Below are positions 1-8,097 of a stretch of 26,865 bases of DNA, piece after piece (position 1 is the first letter of the stretch; every line of letters starts with the position of its first letter). The stretch is from positions 1 to 26,865 of IMG/VR virus record IMGVR_UViG_3300037628_000316; one strand, written 5' to 3'. A program made the translations under genes and the position numbers. The stretch is from a virus. Below the pieces are notes generated by a model. The model was not told the DNA's origin, did not search any database, and saw only the letters and a list, made by a program, of their open reading frames with translations.

Positions 1-1
1 T

Positions 2-85
2 AAATATACAAACATACAAGTTAAAAGAAGTGAATTAAAAAAACGCCTTAAAGAGATTAAAAATGAAGCACACGGCACTCAATAA
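2..85 (+). CDS. 3' end of an unidentified plus-strand gene (partial)
   Basis: An open frame enters from the left edge and runs 27 codons to a TAA at 83-85. The residues are rich in Lys, Arg and Glu (core SELKKRLKEIKN), as in a C-terminal amphipathic helix. The orientation matches the plus-strand genes at the right edge and converges on the minus-strand late block, so this could be the last gene of the early block if the genome is circular or circularly permuted. Nothing about its function can be read from this fragment. The other two plus frames are closed within about 36 bases, which supports this one. Confidence 0.45.
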   Translation, partial: KYTNIQVKRSELKKRLKEIKNEAHGTQ

Positions 86-134
86 AGCTCATAACCCAAA
101 AGACTTGGAACACTTTATTTCCGAGCGAGAATAA
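63..134 (+). CDS. possible 23-residue micro-ORF overlapping the preceding gene end
   Basis: ATG at 63 lies seven bases after an AAGAG ribosome-binding-like sequence and overlaps the end of the partial upstream frame by 23 bases. It gives a 23-residue peptide (starting MKHTALNKAHNPK) and stops at 132-134. The next base, 135, is the first base of the stop of the convergent minus-strand lysis gene. The overlapping start and the ribosome site are the only support; no family is recognised and it may be spurious. Confidence 0.25.
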   Translation: MKHTALNKAHNPKDLEHFISERE

Positions 135-413
135 TTAAGGGCATCTATTTAGGTAGATTTCATTGTTGTCAGCAGCAAACTTATCAAGCGCATTGATTTC
201 TTCGGTTGTTTCTATAGTGAGAAGCCCCTGAAGCTCCCTTAAAGCCTCTTTAGAGAGATTATGTTCGTTATCACCCTCATTATAGTCTACTGCCTCTGAC
301 ATGGCTTTACAGGAGATATCAGCTTGAATTGTTATCCCTTGACACGCCGCTAGATTTAATAGGGCTACTAGACTTGCGCTTACGAACATTTTTTGCAAAT
401 TCTTCTGTTTCAT
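135..413 (-). CDS. outer-membrane spanin-like lipoprotein (Rz1-like)
   Basis: A short lipoprotein of 92 residues and the last gene of the late block. The start is taken at the second of two tandem ATGs (413), six bases after AAAGG; 416 is also possible. Residues 1-23 form a signal peptide (basic MKQKNLQK, then a hydrophobic stretch), followed by the lipobox L21-A22-A23-C24. The mature part has Cys near its start and a terminal NRCP. A Thr-Glu-rich helix before a late Asn-Asn resembles the small lipoproteins in lysis cassettes of many proteobacterial phages. About 95 bases overlap the preceding membrane gene in another frame, the usual Rz/Rz1 arrangement. The likely role is outer-membrane disruption at lysis. 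The topology and nesting are seen; the function is inferred. Confidence 0.6.
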   Translation of the reverse strand: MKQKNLQKMFVSASLVALLNLAACQGITIQADISCKAMSEAVDYNEGDNEHNLSKEALRELQGLLTIETTEEINALDKFAADNNEIYLNRCP

Positions 414-540
414 CATTAGCCTTTCGGGTTGCAAGGTCAGCTTTGTTAGCCCCTGCTTCTTCGTTAGCTTTACGCTCCTGACCTCTCATCCACGCATTAA
501 TGAATGTAAACGCACCTTGTATAATCTTGAGAAAACCCAT
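319..540 (-). CDS. small membrane protein, inner-membrane spanin-like (Rz-like)
   Basis: 73 residues. A hydrophobic N-terminal segment (about residues 3-18) is followed by a highly charged, Ala-, Lys- and Glu-rich region predicted as a helix (20-56) and a Ser/Asn-rich tail. This is the layout of an inner-membrane spanin with a periplasmic helical domain, though it is short for an Rz protein. Its ATG shares bases with the stop of the holin-like gene (TAATG at 540). The downstream lipoprotein gene begins inside it in another frame. Function is inferred from gene order and topology only; it could instead be a second holin-like protein. Confidence 0.45.
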   Translation of the reverse strand: MGFLKIIQGAFTFINAWMRGQERKANEEAGANKADLATRKANDETEEFAKNVRKRKSSSPIKSSGVSRDNNSS

Positions 541-731
541 TATTCACTAGACTTTTGGTTTTCAACATAGCCGCCTAATACTTTAGCGACTTTGCGTATC
601 ATGCCTAGCACACCCTCTGCATCATCAGGAATAATCTTACCAATGCGCTCAAACAAAAGAACCGCCCCAACAATAACACCAACAAGTGCGGGGGATAGCC
701 CCACTGAATTTAAAATTGCTACAATATCCAT
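540..731 (-). CDS. holin-like small membrane protein
   Basis: 63 residues with one clear hydrophobic segment (about residues 13-33, containing SPALVGVIVGAVLLF), then ERIGKIIPDDAEGVLGMIRK and a polar tail. Small proteins with this IGK-IPDD pattern occur beside phage lysis genes. The position directly after the cell-wall peptidase and before the spanin-like pair suggests a membrane-permeabilising role. Ribosome site AAAGGA lies eight bases before the ATG. A separate promoter-like sequence precedes it (753-780), which would let its timing differ from the rest of the late block. With only one membrane segment it would be an unusual holin, so a holin-accessory role is possible. Confidence 0.5.
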   Translation of the reverse strand: MDIVAILNSVGLSPALVGVIVGAVLLFERIGKIIPDDAEGVLGMIRKVAKVLGGYVENQKSSE

Positions 732-752
732 AGTTATATCCTTTCGTGCGTT

Positions 753-780
753 ATTATATATAAATAGGTTGAAATTACAA
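753..780 (-). promoter_or_regulatory. sigma70-like promoter before the lysis membrane genes
   Basis: On the minus strand, TTGTAA (775-780, four of six matches to the -35 consensus) and a perfect TATAAT (753-758) are separated by 16 bases. The promoter lies just past the stop of the peptidase gene and would start transcripts near 746, about 15 bases before the holin-like ATG. Seen in sequence; promoter activity is inferred. Confidence 0.45.
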
Positions 781-1173
781 GTCTACAATCTCAAAGTGAG
801 GGTAGTCGTTAAATTTGTTATCTTTTAAATCCCAATCCCTGTCCCAGTCACCACCCCAACGAATAACAACACCTAGGGCAGCCCCAATACCTATAATAAA
901 GGCGGCAAACCTAATAAAGGATTCTCGGTTATTCCAATCGTAAGGGGCGGGTAAAATATCCATAGCCTTTGATGGCGAAGTGTTGTGTCTACTTAAAGGC
1001 CACGCTAGTTGTGTTTTACCCTCAACTAGCAATTCATTCTGCCTGTCTTCGCCTCTGTGACCCTCTATAACAGCAAAGTCTACTGTTAAAATTGCTATGT
1101 TCACAATAGTTTGTAAGCGTGTATCTAGCGTTGCTATGCACTCTTTAGATTTTTTACCAAATTTAAAAGCCAT
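775..1173 (-). CDS. M15 family peptidoglycan endopeptidase (endolysin)
   Basis: 132 residues, close in length to phage L-alanyl-D-glutamate peptidases such as that of T5. It should cleave the peptide stems of peptidoglycan in the periplasm at the end of infection. The zinc-site motifs are present: E37-G38-H39-R40-G41 near the start; S61-R62-H63 through M71-D72 (the SxHxxxxAxD pattern, zinc ligands H63 and D72); WGGDWD at 106-111; and PHFEI with H126 as the third ligand. There is no signal peptide, so release depends on the membrane proteins encoded just downstream. Its ATG overlaps the stop of the preceding large virion gene (TAATG). The family is secure; the exact bond cut is inferred. Confidence 0.9.
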   Translation of the reverse strand: MAFKFGKKSKECIATLDTRLQTIVNIAILTVDFAVIEGHRGEDRQNELLVEGKTQLAWPLSRHNTSPSKAMDILPAPYDWNNRESFIRFAAFIIGIGAALGVVIRWGGDWDRDWDLKDNKFNDYPHFEIVDL

Positions 1174-4109
1174 TATTCAAAAATACCCCTTACACCCTCA
1201 GCTATTGGTATAACTGGTGTTTCAGTAGGTGGCGGCAACTGTGAATTAACATTATCGAGTAATATTCTTACTTGACCGCTATCCTCTAAAAATTCTGTAT
1301 CAGTTGCTAAATTACCAGCAGCGGCTGAAATGAAAGTTAAAACCTTCTGTGGCTCCATTGCAGCAGCACCACTAACGAAAGTGTCAAATAAACCTTTAGA
1401 CATTAACAAGTTCGCAACTATTCTATTCTCAAGAATAGTTTTTACTGCATTGAGCGATAGCTGTCTTAATCCAGCAACAGCTTCGTTTGCTTGTATGGAA
1501 GTACCCGCATCAGCAACATCGCCCATAATCTCAAGTATAATCTGTGTATCCTGCAAAAACCTTTTGTCCTTTGGTGTCAACAGGTCAAATACCCCTGCAT
1601 CTTCAAATTCTTTAACCAAAGCTGAATATGACGAAGCGTTTAACTCTCTACCCGCTGAGGTTAGCTTGCTTCCCCTCTCGAATAATTCATTATATATACC
1701 CGCTCTTATCGTTCTACCAATAGGACTTTCTGCGCCGCCTTGGTTTTTAATAACAGTTTTCAATGTTTCAATAGTTTGGGTGCTTCCAGTATCAATAGCC
1801 TGGCCAACAGCCCTACCTAGCTGAGCTTGCTGTCCAACCGCTTTACTTAGCCCCAATTGATTTAACCTGTCAAAATCAGCCGCCGCTTTTCTTATTTCTA
1901 TTAGTTGTTTTGGATTGAATAATTTTCTTATATAATCAGGGTCAGCACCATCTAGTCTTGCTAATATTTGGTCTGGCTTGGCAAACAAATCACCCAATAT
2001 AAAGTTTTTAAGAGCCATCATACCCTTGCTGTTAGCCGCTGGTTGGCCTAATCCCCTAATAACTTGGTCTATGGTGTCCACATTTGAAGCACTGGCTAAA
2101 TCGAGAAATCTAGCGGCAAAGGTAGCAGGTTCATTGTTGGCGGCAGACACAAAGGCTTGTGCTACCAAAGGCAATTCTCTTATTCTAAACCTCTCAGACG
2201 CTAATCCACTTGCCTTTTGCCAAGCGGCTACAAACTCAGGGCTACTGTTTAATGGGTTATTTAAAACATCATCAAATGCTTTACTTAGTTTTGCCGCCGC
2301 TCTATTGGTTTGATTTCGTGGCATACCAATCTGCGGTACTGATAACTCACTCACTCTCTGTTTTAAAGCCAATAGTTGATCGGTAGCTGAAACCATTGTC
2401 AATTCACCACCAGCCACTAATTGCCTTAAGTCTTTTCCATCAGCTATGAATTTACGCATTTCAGCTTTTGATAATGTCCTGCCTTGGGGTGTTATAAATA
2501 CGGGGCCAAGGTCAGTCGGGTCTATATTAAGAATTTCGTCTACAACATCAGATATTTGACTATCAAGTAGCTCTAGGTTTTTAAAGTTCTCAATTCCAGC
2601 TTCGACTCTATTAATAGGTTGCCCAAACTCATCTAGTAATTCTGTATCAACCGTTGTGCTTGGTGCTGTTTTACGCAGTGGTGTGCCTGTTTTAGTACGA
2701 CGTGCAATATTCTGTAAGCCGCCAATACTAAACACTGGCTCTTCTATGTTACGAGCAATGGAATAAGCCCCATTAACCCTAGCTAATGATTCTGCATCAT
2801 ATTTAGCAAACGCTTCTAAAAGCTGATTACCACGGCTTCTTGAACCCCTTGATGCTACTGATTTTCCTGATGCTGAGTCGATAAGCACCCCAAGACCACC
2901 TTCTGTATTCATCTGCCGAATAATTCTTCTCTGTGCGCCCGCTTCAGCATCTAGTAATATTTGTCCCGATACTCCACTATCACTGATAATATCCGCCTGT
3001 TTTATGAAAATAGAATTAACCCCTGCGGTAAGTTGGTCAACATGAGACCTTAATGCTGTTGATATAGCCCGTGCCTGCCTTCCCATAATTTGTATTACAG
3101 GATTTTTGCTAACCATATCTAAGGTGGGGGTTAGTCCAAGGTTTTTAAATGCGTCTACTGCCTTGCCACCATTAGCTCTTAGCGAGAAAACAGACCCGCC
3201 TCTAACCCTTCGGGAAATAGCTTGCAATCCATGATCAAATACTAATACCCCACCGAACCCAAAAGCCCCCTTTACCGTACCTTGTGCTAACATTTCATCA
3301 AATTCTTTTAAAGAAACCCCTTCTTCACGCTCAATTAACTCTTGCCCTATGTCACCAACAAAACTTGCTACGCCCTCCATTGCGGCTCTTACAAATATTC
3401 CCCGCCCCCTTGTAAGAACAGTCACAGCCGCCGCCCCCGCTATTGTACCTAAGTCAGCAACAACAAACTCCATAACATCAGTTGCAAATTCTTTCAGGCT
3501 TTCATTTTCAGGCTCAATACGTTTCCAAACCCCGTCTGGGGTTTCTTTTAATAAAAACTCTCTTACACCTGATGCTATTGGTACTAAAACTAAAGACCCT
3601 TGAGGAAAATGTCTTTCAAAAACCCCTGCTTTTTCTTCAGGAGTTTCAGCCCTTGCAAAATCAAATCTAAACCCCGTACTAGCGTCACCAAAAGGTATAG
3701 ACCTTTGGTTTATTTGAAACCCTGTTTTTGATAAAGAATTTAACATTACATCATCATCTAAGGAAACACTGTCACCACCACGCCTACCAACCTCTTGTTG
3801 TATCTGCAAGCCCTGCTCTCTGCTAACTAAACGTGCTTCAATTTGCTCTGGTGTTTGTGGCTGTGATAACCCTCTTTCCTCAATGGGTTTCCATAGAGGT
3901 AGGTGGTGGAGAGGACTGTGCAGTTCTTGGCCTATTAACCCACCTGCACCACTTAGACGTTCTTGTCTTTTTATCACTGCAATGTCTGAGGCGGTTGTTA
4001 GGGCTTCACCTGAACGCTCAAGCACATCTTGAGTAGCACCAAGGTCGGTAGTTACACTTTCCCTAGCTTTTTTCAAGCGTTCTTCAATTTCTTCAGGAGT
4101 TAGAGCCAT
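1173..4109 (-). CDS. large internal virion / DNA-ejection-type protein
   Basis: 978 residues, the largest protein here, with no recognised catalytic motif. It is mostly predicted helical and Ala/Glu/Arg-rich. One hydrophobic, Gly/Ala-rich stretch at about 213-232 could insert in a membrane, and the protein ends in a Pro-rich tail. A short motif occurs twice near the N-terminus (TPEEIEERL at 4-12, TPEQIEARL at 86-94). It is the third of three large proteins lying between the tail genes and lysis, the place where podoviruses encode internal core/ejection proteins. Start and stop both sit in TAATG overlaps, so it is translated with its neighbours. The role is inferred from size, composition and order. 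Confidence 0.6.
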   Translation of the reverse strand: MALTPEEIEERLKKARESVTTDLGATQDVLERSGEALTTASDIAVIKRQERLSGAGGLIGQELHSPLHHLPLWKPIEERGLSQPQTPEQIEARLVSREQGLQIQQEVGRRGGDSVSLDDDVMLNSLSKTGFQINQRSIPFGDASTGFRFDFARAETPEEKAGVFERHFPQGSLVLVPIASGVREFLLKETPDGVWKRIEPENESLKEFATDVMEFVVADLGTIAGAAAVTVLTRGRGIFVRAAMEGVASFVGDIGQELIEREEGVSLKEFDEMLAQGTVKGAFGFGGVLVFDHGLQAISRRVRGGSVFSLRANGGKAVDAFKNLGLTPTLDMVSKNPVIQIMGRQARAISTALRSHVDQLTAGVNSIFIKQADIISDSGVSGQILLDAEAGAQRRIIRQMNTEGGLGVLIDSASGKSVASRGSRSRGNQLLEAFAKYDAESLARVNGAYSIARNIEEPVFSIGGLQNIARRTKTGTPLRKTAPSTTVDTELLDEFGQPINRVEAGIENFKNLELLDSQISDVVDEILNIDPTDLGPVFITPQGRTLSKAEMRKFIADGKDLRQLVAGGELTMVSATDQLLALKQRVSELSVPQIGMPRNQTNRAAAKLSKAFDDVLNNPLNSSPEFVAAWQKASGLASERFRIRELPLVAQAFVSAANNEPATFAARFLDLASASNVDTIDQVIRGLGQPAANSKGMMALKNFILGDLFAKPDQILARLDGADPDYIRKLFNPKQLIEIRKAAADFDRLNQLGLSKAVGQQAQLGRAVGQAIDTGSTQTIETLKTVIKNQGGAESPIGRTIRAGIYNELFERGSKLTSAGRELNASSYSALVKEFEDAGVFDLLTPKDKRFLQDTQIILEIMGDVADAGTSIQANEAVAGLRQLSLNAVKTILENRIVANLLMSKGLFDTFVSGAAAMEPQKVLTFISAAAGNLATDTEFLEDSGQVRILLDNVNSQLPPPTETPVIPIAEGVRGIFE

Positions 4110-5947
4110 TACTTGCTCCTACGAATAGCATCAAATTGGGATTCAAATCGTCTTGCCCTATTAATAAAATCAAGCCCTTCATTTTCACTAAACCCTAGTT
4201 GTTGTAATTTAGTGAGGGTTGCAGGTAGTGATGCAGTTTCAAAGGACATAGATTGTGTGCCTGTGCGACGCTCAAGCTCTTTACGATGACGTTGCAACAG
4301 GTTGGCCTCAACTATTACCCTAACGGCTGTAGTGGCTTGCTCTGGCGTTCTTAAGGCTTTTAGTGCGGCAATAACCTGATTGGTTAATTCACGCTCTGCC
4401 TCGGTAAACCTACCTGATTCCTCACCAGTAATTGTCGTAATGTTTTGAGCGACGAACTGCGCTATTCTAGTACGAGTTTCAGCAATAGGTTCAGATTTGA
4501 CTTCTGCACCACTTAGATTAGACAAAAACGTACCTAACGCAGCTTGCGCCCTTTCACCAAGTACAGAACCAATTGCACCTCCAAGGTTATCAGCAATAAA
4601 GCCAACCATTGATACTGAACTCGGGTTAGCCCTAATATCTCGCAAAACCTCTCCGCTACTAGCTATTCGACTGGATATATCAAATATCTCTTTGCGAAGG
4701 TCTTCGTCAAGCTTAACCCGCGCTTTAACTTCGGCTCTCTCACCTGTTGGCCCTGCACCCTGCGTTCTTGCTGAAACCCTTGCAAGAGATAGCCCTGCTG
4801 AGTCTATAACATCCTCATATTCAGGGGTTCCTTGAGTTACATTTTGACCTGTTCTATTCCCGTTTGCGTCAACAACCTCAAACACTGACCTTTGTGCGCC
4901 CGCTGATTGTTGAAGTCTATTTTCTGCGGTTGGCACATAAACAGCATTTAACAATTCCCCAATCTCAGATTGACCAATATTTTCTATTGCTTGTAATTCA
5001 CCCCTTGAAAATGCTGTAGCTATTTCAGGCGGAACACCCGCCGCTTGTAATAAAAACGGGAACCCCTGCAATTCTACTTCTGTAATAACAGGCATATTAC
5101 CACGTAAGCCGTTTCTGTCTATTAAGCCTTGGCGCAAACCCTCTTTAATTTGTGGGTCTTGATTTATAACATCAGCAACGGATTGTATTTTGGGTAAAAC
5201 AGATTGTAAATTACCACTATCCTCTATTTCTTGAATAAATTCTCGACCACCTTCTGTTTTTTCCAAGTCCTCAATACGTTCAACAGGGTTTTTACTACCC
5301 GCACCCGCAAGATAAGTAAGGGTATGTTTGTTGCGTTGTGCAAATTCCGAACCTTCGGCGGGGGTCATGCCACGTTGGTCTAAAAGATTAACAGTGGCGT
5401 TTAGTTGTTGGCCTATACGCAACTGCAATGCCGGGGAATTGCCAAACTGTCCTATATATTGTTGAATAGCTTCATTACGTCTTTCAGCGGGTACACCGTC
5501 TAAAAACTTCAAGCCACCCTCAACAGCATCTATAACCACGCCAACACTTTGCAATTCTAATTGTTGTTGTTGTATTCTTTGTTTATGACGTTGTGACACA
5601 GGACTTTCTCTACCTTCTAACCCCGCCGCTATAGAAGAAAACAAAAACCCTAATGAGCCAAAAGGATCATCCTTAAAGCTATCTGCCGCAGACTGTTCCG
5701 CTGCTACTGGTGCTGCCTCTTCTACTGGCGGGGCAATCTGTTGATTGGGGTCAACTTGTAGTGGCTCTAATGATTCAGGGGCTAATTGAACATCAGGTGA
5801 GGCCAAACCTAAACCTGATTGGTTTGCCGCTTCCTGAATAGCGTTACTAGTCAGACCTGTGGTTGAAGGTGCGCCTTGAAGCTGAGCCAAAGGAGATTGA
5901 TTTGCCAATCCTAAAGTTGGGGTAACGTTTGTATTTAAAGCCATCAT
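4109..5947 (-). CDS. internal virion protein, helical (putative ejection protein)
   Basis: 612 residues. The N-terminal 90 residues are low-complexity, rich in Gln, Ala and Pro. A short glutamine run follows at about 125-130, then a largely helical body with many Glu, Arg and Leu and no membrane segment. The region around SGEVLRDIRAN and TGEESGRFTEAE near the C-terminal third resembles conserved stretches of podovirus-like internal proteins, but no enzymatic motif is seen. Two tandem ATGs compete: 5947 overlaps the upstream stop (ATGA) and lies five bases after GGAG, while 5944 is eight bases after it. Upstream and downstream neighbours are also large virion-type proteins. Confidence 0.55.
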   Translation of the reverse strand: MMALNTNVTPTLGLANQSPLAQLQGAPSTTGLTSNAIQEAANQSGLGLASPDVQLAPESLEPLQVDPNQQIAPPVEEAAPVAAEQSAADSFKDDPFGSLGFLFSSIAAGLEGRESPVSQRHKQRIQQQQLELQSVGVVIDAVEGGLKFLDGVPAERRNEAIQQYIGQFGNSPALQLRIGQQLNATVNLLDQRGMTPAEGSEFAQRNKHTLTYLAGAGSKNPVERIEDLEKTEGGREFIQEIEDSGNLQSVLPKIQSVADVINQDPQIKEGLRQGLIDRNGLRGNMPVITEVELQGFPFLLQAAGVPPEIATAFSRGELQAIENIGQSEIGELLNAVYVPTAENRLQQSAGAQRSVFEVVDANGNRTGQNVTQGTPEYEDVIDSAGLSLARVSARTQGAGPTGERAEVKARVKLDEDLRKEIFDISSRIASSGEVLRDIRANPSSVSMVGFIADNLGGAIGSVLGERAQAALGTFLSNLSGAEVKSEPIAETRTRIAQFVAQNITTITGEESGRFTEAERELTNQVIAALKALRTPEQATTAVRVIVEANLLQRHRKELERRTGTQSMSFETASLPATLTKLQQLGFSENEGLDFINRARRFESQFDAIRRSK

Positions 5948-7458
5948 ACGCTCTCCATTTTCAGACCAAGCATATCATAATAAACCGCTTTGTAACCATT
6001 AATTGTTGTAACGGCTTTTGGATAAATCTTTTCAACCTCATTAGCCATAACACCTCTAAAGCGTTGTTTAGCCCATTTATAAGCAAATTCGTAGATATTA
6101 ATACCATCTTCAAACTCACCAACTTTTACAATATCTTTTTTGAGGCGAATATCAGATGCAAAACTTAATCCCAAACCACCTGAGCCTAAGCCAGTAAATA
6201 ATCCACCCAATCCACCAAGCACGCCTCCTAGTCCAGGGCTACTTCTTGTCTCTGTTGTTCTTGAAGAACTTCCTAATCTAAGGTTCTGAAAGTTAGCTAA
6301 CGCCCCCGCTGTATTAGCATTAATTCCAGTGGCTAATCCCAACCCTAAACCACCTGCACCTTGAACACCACCTAAAAACTGACCAGTTAACGCTAGACGG
6401 TTTTGCGCTGCTGCATCTGCTAGTTGTTGTTGGAACTGTTGATTAGCACCAAGAAGTTGTTGTTGACCACTAGCCACTTCTGAGCCGAAACCTAAACGAG
6501 AAAGGTCAAGCCCTGCACTAGCCCCTGCTAATTGACTTGTTAAACCCGCCCCTGCTTGCCCTGCTTGCGTCTGTGCGCCGCCTAACTGTCCTAGAAGTTG
6601 TTGTATCTGTAAAGGCAATTGTGCTTGCTGAGCGGCTTCAGCCGACCTTACACCACGTATTAATTGTCCCGCCTGCTCTATTCCCGCACGTTGTATCTCT
6701 CCGCCCCTATCTAAAATAGGTGTGTCGGTTGGTCTTAAGCCTCTAGCGGGGGCTAGTTCTGTGCGTAATGTTATACCCAAACGCCTAGCCAAACTATTAA
6801 TATCTTCTAGCCCTGATTCAATGGCTAAGTCAGCTTGACCCGTTATTGCTTGACTGATGGCTTCAGGGCTTTGTGCTACATTACGAAGATTTTGTAGTAG
6901 AAGGTCTTGAACCTCTTGACGACCTGCCGCACCCGCCTGTTGCTCAGACGATTGTTGCCTTAATATATCAAGCAATATTTGGTCTTGTTCTGATGGCTGT
7001 TGAGCGGCTTGCATATTCTGAAGTTGCAACTGCAATAATTGATCTTCAATTGGACGTAGCTCCAATGCTCTATCAGCTTGTGACTGACCAAGTGCTAGCT
7101 GTGACTCTTGTAATTGACGAAGTTGCTCTGAGTTAGCTTCATCTATGGCAAACGACTTTTCAGCCCTTAATCCTGTTTGACGTAATAGATCGGCTTGTTG
7201 TTTCAATAGAGTGCGATTAAACGCTGATTCTGATTGTAAAAATTCGAACTGCTCGGCAAATTGTTTAGATTGCGCTTCTTGCTCAGCAGTCTGTGAACCC
7301 ATAAAGCTCGTAAACATTTCTGTTGTAAATTGTTGTTGTTGTTGAATAGCCGCAAGCTGTTGTTGCCCAAGCTCAAGTTGTTGTTGTTGCAACGCCAATT
7401 CAGCCGCAGAAGGCGGTGGAAGATTAACTGTTGTGGTTTCTCTTGTTGAGCCACCCAT
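5944..7458 (-). CDS. Gln-rich virion protein with C-terminal S74 chaperone domain
   Basis: 504 residues. Residues 20-170 are dominated by Gln, Leu and Glu in long helical, coiled-coil-like stretches. The middle (about 280-430) is Gly/Gln/Ala-rich with repeated GLGG and LGL motifs. The last 70 residues are a peptidase S74 (intramolecular chaperone auto-processing) domain starting S435-D-I-R-L-K440. Ser and Lys are spaced five apart as in the endosialidase chaperone dyad, followed by the GVMANEVEKIYP core. S74 domains normally trimerise a fibre and then cut themselves off. Here the domain is on a coiled-coil protein placed with the internal virion proteins, so it may assemble an oligomeric ejection or tail component. 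The domain call is firm; the structural role is inferred. Confidence 0.8.
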   Translation of the reverse strand: MGGSTRETTTVNLPPPSAAELALQQQQLELGQQQLAAIQQQQQFTTEMFTSFMGSQTAEQEAQSKQFAEQFEFLQSESAFNRTLLKQQADLLRQTGLRAEKSFAIDEANSEQLRQLQESQLALGQSQADRALELRPIEDQLLQLQLQNMQAAQQPSEQDQILLDILRQQSSEQQAGAAGRQEVQDLLLQNLRNVAQSPEAISQAITGQADLAIESGLEDINSLARRLGITLRTELAPARGLRPTDTPILDRGGEIQRAGIEQAGQLIRGVRSAEAAQQAQLPLQIQQLLGQLGGAQTQAGQAGAGLTSQLAGASAGLDLSRLGFGSEVASGQQQLLGANQQFQQQLADAAAQNRLALTGQFLGGVQGAGGLGLGLATGINANTAGALANFQNLRLGSSSRTTETRSSPGLGGVLGGLGGLFTGLGSGGLGLSFASDIRLKKDIVKVGEFEDGINIYEFAYKWAKQRFRGVMANEVEKIYPKAVTTINGYKAVYYDMLGLKMESV

Positions 7459-7877
7459 TACGCTATCCTTTTTGTCAGCATGTTACCAGAGGCGCAAACA
7501 GTGCCGCCTCTATTTTTCACCATGCGCTTTAACTGTTTGTTTGAAAAAGGTATGATGCACATCATGGTTTCCGCACCGCTTAATTTTAATGTAGCCATTG
7601 CGTTAATTAAAAGCATTTGGCTTATTCTAGCCTTCTCAATTTGGTTTAATTCCTGTGAAACACACAAGAACTCAGCCCTACCTATCGGCCTACCAACCAA
7701 AACCTCTAAAGCACCCACAATAGAACCTTCCATTTCAGCCACTAACCAATGAGGATAAATGTTATGCCAGTTTAAATCATCCAAGCCCAAAAACCCCATG
7801 TTTTTGCATAGGTCAGCAATAAACTTACCTTCATCATTGTTGGCAATTCTAACTTCTATTTTGGCTCTTTTTACCAT
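7458..7877 (-). CDS. GNAT-like acetyltransferase-fold protein
   Basis: 139 residues. The beta-strand and helix pattern of the GNAT fold is visible: an N-terminal strand IEVRIAN (7-13), a central LVAEMEGSIVGALEVL (45-60) strand pair, and a helix after a loop (about 80-98) where acetyl-CoA normally binds. The usual Q/RxxGxG/A loop is not obvious (residues 76-86 lack it), so catalysis is uncertain. Small proteins like this are frequently found among the tail/internal protein genes of podovirus-like phages. Both ends share bases with neighbours (TAATG at 7877 and 7458), so it is coupled to the virion operon. The substrate is unknown. Confidence 0.65.
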   Translation of the reverse strand: MVKRAKIEVRIANNDEGKFIADLCKNMGFLGLDDLNWHNIYPHWLVAEMEGSIVGALEVLVGRPIGRAEFLCVSQELNQIEKARISQMLLINAMATLKLSGAETMMCIIPFSNKQLKRMVKNRGGTVCASGNMLTKRIA

Positions 7878-8095
7878 TATTTCTTTTTTCTCTCTTTAGC
7901 TTGAGTTTGTAAAACAGCAATGGAAAGACCCATTTCCCCTATACCTTCTTTAATATCCTTAACGTCTTCCTCAATACTTTTTATATCTTGTTCAATCGTG
8001 CTTCCTGTTTTTCTTATCAGCGGTATTATCATGTCTCTTACTAGAAACATGGCGAGAAGAAGTAAAAAAGGGGTGTTTTCGCTTAATTCTTGCAT
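7877..8095 (-). CDS. small membrane-anchored coiled-coil protein
   Basis: 72 residues. A single hydrophobic segment (about 9-27, LLLLAMFLVRDMIIPLI) precedes a heptad-like charged helix (31-66, including IEQDIKSIEEDVKDIKEGI) and a basic KERKKK end. It resembles holin-associated or spanin-like topology but lies away from the lysis cassette. It sits in a trio of small membrane or proline-rich genes between the tail fibre and the GNAT-like gene, starts two bases after the preceding stop, and its own stop overlaps the next ATG. The ribosome site is weak, so reinitiation is likely. No family is assigned. Confidence 0.6.
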   Translation of the reverse strand: MQELSENTPFLLLLAMFLVRDMIIPLIRKTGSTIEQDIKSIEEDVKDIKEGIGEMGLSIAVLQTQAKERKKK

Positions 8096-8097
8096 GG

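Noticed and set aside
138-170. A short inverted repeat (ATCTA/TAGAT) that could be a terminator for the plus-strand genes entering from the left.
   Set aside because: A five-base AT-rich stem with no GC content and no proper U-run is too weak to call.
1330-1824. A 164-codon plus-strand frame, and other plus-strand frames opposite the late genes.
   Set aside because: They are antisense to a continuous 978-residue coding region with normal coupling at both ends, have no ribosome sites, and give low-complexity translations.
7203-7454. An 83-codon Asn/Leu-rich frame inside the Gln-rich S74 protein gene.
   Set aside because: It is the shifted reading of glutamine-codon runs (CAA becomes AAC), a typical low-complexity shadow.
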